NCBI GenBank assembly: GCA_947631925.1
Contig: CANRNE010000011.1
Coordinates: forward strand, 1-64,000
Direction of reading: 5' to 3'
DNA: 64,000 nucleotides
Origin: an uncultured Clostridia bacterium
GTDB lineage: Bacteria; Bacillota; Clostridia; Christensenellales; Borkfalkiaceae
In this document: positions 60,054 to 64,000 of the stretch, in pieces
How the letters are laid out: each line of letters begins with the position of its first letter
Numbering within the stretch: the stretch's first letter is position 1
Notes under the pieces: generated by a model
Told to the model about the DNA's origin: nothing
The model's input: only the letters and a program-made list of their open reading frames with translations
Database searches by the model: none
Program-made: the position numbers and the translations under genes

Positions 60054-63000
60054 ATGACAAAATCAAAGAAAAAGGCAATTTTCTTGTATACGCCGTTCAT
60101 GGCGGCGATTGCGATTATCATCGCAGTTGTCATTGCCGTCTGCTGCGTATTCAGCAACACGCTCTCGATGTATTTCGCAAAAGGCGAAAGCAAAGTCAGC
60201 GATGAGACGAAGAAGGCGGCCGCCGACCTCACGGAGGAGATTACTTTCGAGGGCAGCGTGCTCCTCAAGAACGGCAGCGGCGAGGACGCCCCGCTTCCCC
60301 TCGGCGACAAGATAAACCGCGTGAACGTGTTCGGCTGGGCGGCGTACGACTGGATGACGAGCGCATTCGGCTCTGGCTTCTCCAACACGTCCCTCGAAAA
60401 AATCAAGCTGTTCCCCGCCCTCGAGGAGGCGCACATCGCCTACAACGAGGAACTCTATAACCTCTATCGCACCTTCTATTCCCGGCCCGTCGAGCAGTGG
60501 GGCTTGAAGCTCGATGAATACCGCGGCGACGTCGAAGTGGGCAGTGAGCAGAAATTCACGCTGCACGAACCCGGTGAATCCTTCTACACCGACACAATTC
60601 TTGACAATGCAAGCGAATTTTCGGACATCGCCATCGTCGTCATCGGCCGCACGGGCGGCGAGGCGGCAGACCTTCGCATGTATCAGACCAAACAGGAGCA
60701 GAGGAACGGCTCCGAGACGACGGTGCGGGACGATACGCGCACCTATCTGCAGATTTCCAAGGAAGAGGAGGAGATGATTGCCGCGGCGGAGAAGGCATGC
60801 GACACCGTCATCGTCCTGCTCAACACGAGCAACACGATGGAGCTCGGCTTCCTCGACGACGAGGGAATTGACGCCGCCGTGCTCGTCGGACTCACGGGTT
60901 ACACGGGCGTGCGCTCGGTCATCGAACTTCTCCGCGGCACGGATGATAGCGGCTATCCCGTCTCCTTCTCGGGACGGACGGCGGACACCTATGCCTATCA
61001 GATTTCAAGCGCGCCCTCCGCAGTCAATTCGGGCTTCGGCGGCGCGGTGAAGTACACGGGCCTTCCCACTTCCAACGACTACGTCAAGGGCTACTACGAC
61101 GCCTATGTGGACTACTACGAGGGCATCTATGTCGGCTATAAGTGGTATGAGACGGCGGACGCAGAGGGCTATTGGGAGGATGCGGGCGGCTACGACGCCG
61201 TCGTGCAGTATCCCTTCGGCTACGGGCTCTCCTATACGCAGTTCACGCAGGAAATTGTAAAGGACGAGGCGGCCTACACCGCGGTCGGTGCGGAAAATCC
61301 CTTCTTCCTCGCAGAGACCCTCGAAAAGAACAAGACGTACAGCATCATCGTCCGCGTCACGAACACGGGCAAGACGCCCGCAAAAGACGTCGTCGAGCTC
61401 TACTACACGCCGCCCTACAACGGCAAGACCGAGGTCTCCGAAGTCAACCTGCTCGCCTTTGCCAAGACAGAGACGCTCGTCCCCGAGACGTACTCCTCGG
61501 GAGAGGAACCCTACGAGGACGTCCTCCTCACCTTCACCGCCTATGACCTTGCGACGTACGACATGGCGGCAAAGGACGGCAAGGGCTGTTATGCCCTCTT
61601 CGAAGGGGACTACACCGTCTCCGTGCGCAGCGACTCCCACACCGTCATCGACTCGCTGAGCTGTCACACGGACGGACTTCTCTACGACACCGACCCCGCG
61701 ACGGGCAACACGGTGGAGAACCGCTTTACGGGCGCGAACACCATCGACGGCTATCCCATCGACGGAAGCCTCGAGACCGTTCCCGTCGAATATCTCTCCC
61801 GCGCCGACTTCAAAGGGACCTTCCCGACGGCAAAGAATCTCCGCGCCCGCAGCACGTTGGCGGGGGAGATCTCCTCGAGAACGACCCCCACGGAGGAACA
61901 GCTCAGCCGCACGGGCGACGCGAACAAGACGATGCCCACAGTGGGCGCCGCGAAGACGCTCACCCTCGACGACATGCTGGACGCAAGCGGCATCGACGAC
62001 GCGCGCTGGGCAACGCTCATTTCCCAAATCAAGAAGCCCGAGCTCGTCAATCTCTTCCGCGACGGATTCTTCAAGACGGCGGCGATTGCAAGCATCGACA
62101 AGCCCATGTATTGGGACTACGACGGGCCTCTCGGGCTCAACACCCGCGTCACGAGCAGTACCTCCTGCAGCTTTGTTCCCTATCCGAGCGAGACGCTCCT
62201 CGCCCAGAGCTGGAACGTCGACCTTGCCTACCGCATGGGGAAGAGCGTCGGCACGGAGGCGCGCGAGAGTGAACTCGGCATCCGCGGCTGGTACGGCCCC
62301 GGCGCGAACATCCATCGCAATCCCTACGGCGGCAGAAATGCCGAATACTATTCGGAGGACGGCGTGCTCTCGGGCAAATTCACCGCGGCGACTGTGCGCG
62401 GCGCCAAGGAAATGGGCGTGCACTGCTACATCAAGCACTTCGTCGCCAACGACAGCGAATCCCTCCGCGAGGGGCTCTGCACCTTCCTCACCGAACAGTC
62501 TCTGCGCGAGATTTATCTCAAGCCCTATGAGATTGCAACGAAAGAGGGCGGCGCAAACGGACTCATGACGAGCATGAACCGCCTCGGCTGTGTCTGGTCG
62601 GGCGGAAGTCACGCCCTCTGCACCGAAGTCCTCCGCGACGAATGGGGATTCGAGGGCGCCCTCATCACCGACTGGGTGGACTCGGGCTCGACCTACATGA
62701 CGGACTACCGCGGCCTCTGGGCGGGCAACGACCTCTGGCTCCACAACACCGAGTACGTGCCCTCCGTCTTCATCACGTCCGCCTACCTCGACGACCCCGT
62801 GTTCTTAAATCTCGCACAGCGGCGCGTTCGCGACATCCTCTGGATGCTCGTCGACACGGCGCAGACATACGTCGAAGCTCATCCCGATATCGACACCACG
62901 GGGTACTTCTCCACCGGCGGCGCCGCGATGAATTACAGCTGGGTCTGGTTCCTGCCCGTCCCCGTCTGCGGAGTTCTTCTCATCGGCGAGGGCGTGCTCG

Positions 63001-63074
63001 CGTTCTTCCTCGTGAGAGCCCTCAAAAGGAAAGACCCCGAAGTAGCGCAAGAAACCGACGAAAAGACCGAATAA
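60054..63074 (+). CDS. Membrane-anchored GH3 glycosidase with permuted domain order
   Basis: 1006 residues. An N-terminal signal-anchor helix (about 9-32) and a C-terminal membrane helix (about 965-992) bracket the enzyme. The GH3 alpha/beta-sandwich domain (IVVIGRTGGEAADL, about 195-210; QYPFGYGLSYTQF) and an Fn3-like domain (about 400-550) come first, and the TIM-barrel domain last (KHFVANDSE about 793, nucleophile Asp in LITDW about 872). Ordinary GH3 enzymes have the barrel first; the inverted order is known from rumen Butyrivibrio and Ruminococcus beta-glucosidases. Probably cleaves beta-glucosides at the cell surface. GGGAGG SD. Confidence 0.88.
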   Translation: MTKSKKKAIFLYTPFMAAIAIIIAVVIAVCCVFSNTLSMYFAKGESKVSDETKKAAADLTEEITFEGSVLLKNGSGEDAPLPLGDKINRVNVFGWAAYDWMTSAFGSGFSNTSLEKIKLFPALEEAHIAYNEELYNLYRTFYSRPVEQWGLKLDEYRGDVEVGSEQKFTLHEPGESFYTDTILDNASEFSDIAIVVIGRTGGEAADLRMYQTKQEQRNGSETTVRDDTRTYLQISKEEEEMIAAAEKACDTVIVLLNTSNTMELGFLDDEGIDAAVLVGLTGYTGVRSVIELLRGTDDSGYPVSFSGRTADTYAYQISSAPSAVNSGFGGAVKYTGLPTSNDYVKGYYDAYVDYYEGIYVGYKWYETADAEGYWEDAGGYDAVVQYPFGYGLSYTQFTQEIVKDEAAYTAVGAENPFFLAETLEKNKTYSIIVRVTNTGKTPAKDVVELYYTPPYNGKTEVSEVNLLAFAKTETLVPETYSSGEEPYEDVLLTFTAYDLATYDMAAKDGKGCYALFEGDYTVSVRSDSHTVIDSLSCHTDGLLYDTDPATGNTVENRFTGANTIDGYPIDGSLETVPVEYLSRADFKGTFPTAKNLRARSTLAGEISSRTTPTEEQLSRTGDANKTMPTVGAAKTLTLDDMLDASGIDDARWATLISQIKKPELVNLFRDGFFKTAAIASIDKPMYWDYDGPLGLNTRVTSSTSCSFVPYPSETLLAQSWNVDLAYRMGKSVGTEARESELGIRGWYGPGANIHRNPYGGRNAEYYSEDGVLSGKFTAATVRGAKEMGVHCYIKHFVANDSESLREGLCTFLTEQSLREIYLKPYEIATKEGGANGLMTSMNRLGCVWSGGSHALCTEVLRDEWGFEGALITDWVDSGSTYMTDYRGLWAGNDLWLHNTEYVPSVFITSAYLDDPVFLNLAQRRVRDILWMLVDTAQTYVEAHPDIDTTGYFSTGGAAMNYSWVWFLPVPVCGVLLIGEGVLAFFLVRALKRKDPEVAQETDEKTE

Positions 63075-63076
63075 AC

Positions 63077-63112
63077 AAAAAGCGCTCCGTTCCATCCGAA
63101 CGGAGCGTTTTT
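63077..63112 (+). terminator. Terminator of the GH3 gene
   Basis: CGCTCCGTTC / GAACGGAGCG stem with TTTTT; the A-rich 5' flank also allows minus-strand use. Confidence 0.85.
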
Positions 63113-63145
63113 ATAGCGCGGGCGCGGCACAAGGCGCCAACGTTA

Positions 63146-63868
63146 TCATGCGGGCGCGGTGCAATAGGTATGGAAGAGGGCGTTCACCTTCTCCTTGACA
63201 AGTTCGGCAATCTCTTCCCGCTTCTTGCCGAGCCGCAGGAGGTGATTGACCTTGACGGGCTCTCCCACGGCAAGCACGCGCTTCTTGGCGTGATAGTAGC
63301 AGGGGTAGACGGGCAAATCTTCCCCCGTCTTGTTGTAGTAGTATTCGGAGAGCAACACAAAGCCCGCATGGAAGGAGCGCATCTCCTCAAAATACCCCGC
63401 GTCGGAATCCTCGGGGAAAATCACGACGGAATTTCCCGCATCGAGCACCGACTTGCTGTTGCGGAGCGTCTTCAGAAGCCGCATATCGCGGTAAGTCGCA
63501 ATCGTCTTGATGCCCTTGTAGACGAGACGGGAGAAGACGGCCTCAAACGCGGAGACAAAACTCGCACGCGCCCTTCCCCAGCCCTTCTTGCGCATGTAGT
63601 AGACATCGCGAAGATACGCCCGCCGCGTCTTGTAATCCCCGAGCATCTCATGCGCCGCCCACTTCACCGAGAAGAGGGGAAGGAAGAGCTCAATCCCCAC
63701 GGGCCCCGATTTTGCCGCATGGTTGGCAAGGACGATGCACTTTTCCTGCATGCCTTCCTCGGGCAGATATACTTTCGGCTTTCTGTAAAAAGGCCGAAGA
63801 AGGACTTTTTTGACCGCAGAAAAGAAGGGCTGCTTCTTCTTCGGTACTTCAAACGGTTTCTCTTTCAT
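63146..63868 (-). CDS. PlsC-like lysophospholipid acyltransferase
   Basis: 240 residues, SD CGGAGGAAG. Resembles PlsC enzymes: block I LANHAAKSGP (the canonical NHxxxxD is changed, no Asp at the expected place) and a block III-like VVIFPEDSD. It would transfer an acyl chain to lysophosphatidic acid in phospholipid synthesis. The missing Asp makes activity uncertain; it may be a divergent subgroup. Confidence 0.65.
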   Translation of the reverse strand: MKEKPFEVPKKKQPFFSAVKKVLLRPFYRKPKVYLPEEGMQEKCIVLANHAAKSGPVGIELFLPLFSVKWAAHEMLGDYKTRRAYLRDVYYMRKKGWGRARASFVSAFEAVFSRLVYKGIKTIATYRDMRLLKTLRNSKSVLDAGNSVVIFPEDSDAGYFEEMRSFHAGFVLLSEYYYNKTGEDLPVYPCYYHAKKRVLAVGEPVKVNHLLRLGKKREEIAELVKEKVNALFHTYCTAPA

Positions 63869-63894
63869 GCTTCCTCCGATTGTTTATATTCTTA

Positions 63895-63900
63895 ATTATA
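63895..63900 (-). promoter_or_regulatory. -10 box of the acyltransferase gene
   Basis: TATAAT on the minus strand, 27 bases before the ATG; the -35 is poor. The remaining 100 bases to the window end hold no supported gene. Confidence 0.4.
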
Positions 63901-64000
63901 CGCGCCGATTGTGATAATATGATGAAAATTCCGTCGGAAAGCAATAAATTATTGAAAAAAATCGAATAGGGGAGATGTGGAAAAAAATTTCTCAAAATGC

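Noticed and set aside
63972-64000. Possible gene start (ATG after GGGGAG) and DnaA-box-like TTTTCCACA at the right edge
   Set aside because: SD touches the ATG, only eight codons are visible, and a single box with one mismatch is not enough to call an origin.

Overview
The window looks like chromosomal DNA of an anaerobic, low-oxygen-adapted Gram-positive bacterium of the class Clostridia, most likely an uncultured gut lineage. The backbone is GC-rich by eye (roughly 60%). Evidence: the gene order ftsK-rimO-pgsA-cinA-recA typical of Firmicutes, many lipobox-type lipoproteins, a rubrerythrin, a SpoVB-type flippase next to two small genes with mother-cell-sigma-like -10 boxes, strong SD sequences, and clean TTGACA/TATAAT promoters. 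No rRNA, tRNA or CRISPR array was seen. The species is not identifiable from sequence reading alone.

Layout. 1-8950: the 3' part of an operon of extracellular beta-repeat proteins (MBG-like, lipoprotein, Big2/beta-helix) wrapped around an ABC exporter whose ATPase carries an N-terminal zinc ribbon. 9000-13160 (minus): rubrerythrin, a TIR-like/HAD fusion protein that looks like an acquired defence or NAD-signalling protein, and pgi. 13186-17500: intergenic repeats, an acidic-repeat membrane protein, a SpoVB-like flippase, a LysM protein and a conserved Cys-containing protein. 17600-28560: a complete starch/maltodextrin locus: malQ, then a promoter inside the end of malQ driving a binding lipoprotein, MalF, MalG, two lipoprotein GH13 amylases and an ABC ATPase with an unusual C-terminal extension. 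28600-31300: a DUF368/PopT-type lipid-carrier transporter and an ABC-F protein.

31371-44150 is the accessory heart of the window. An IS200-type tnpA gene is split after codon 115 by an approximately 12.15-kb lower-GC element (31787-43933). The two tnpA halves rejoin in frame to give a 152-codon ORF, which fixes the insertion to within about 3 bp. The element carries a Tn4451/TnpX-like large serine recombinase with a TnpW-like partner, a tyrosine integrase, a HUH-type rolling-circle Rep next to two large inverted repeats (candidate replication or transfer origin), a winged-helix replication/regulatory protein, a sigma-region-4-like protein, a frameshifted small membrane protein and, as cargo, a 1545-residue surface lipoprotein of InlB-type repeats with a glycine-rich insert. 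No conjugation genes are seen.

44200-57110: ftsK-rimO-pgsA-cinA, recA, nadE, then an iron-uptake operon feoA-feoA-feoB plus a short Cys-rich FeoB-associated protein, preceded by four copies of a 16-bp palindrome that probably form its metal-responsive operator. 57172-64000: a LolD/FtsX-type ABC pair (minus), a membrane-anchored GH3 glycosidase with permuted domain order behind a LacI-like operator, and a PlsC-like acyltransferase (minus).
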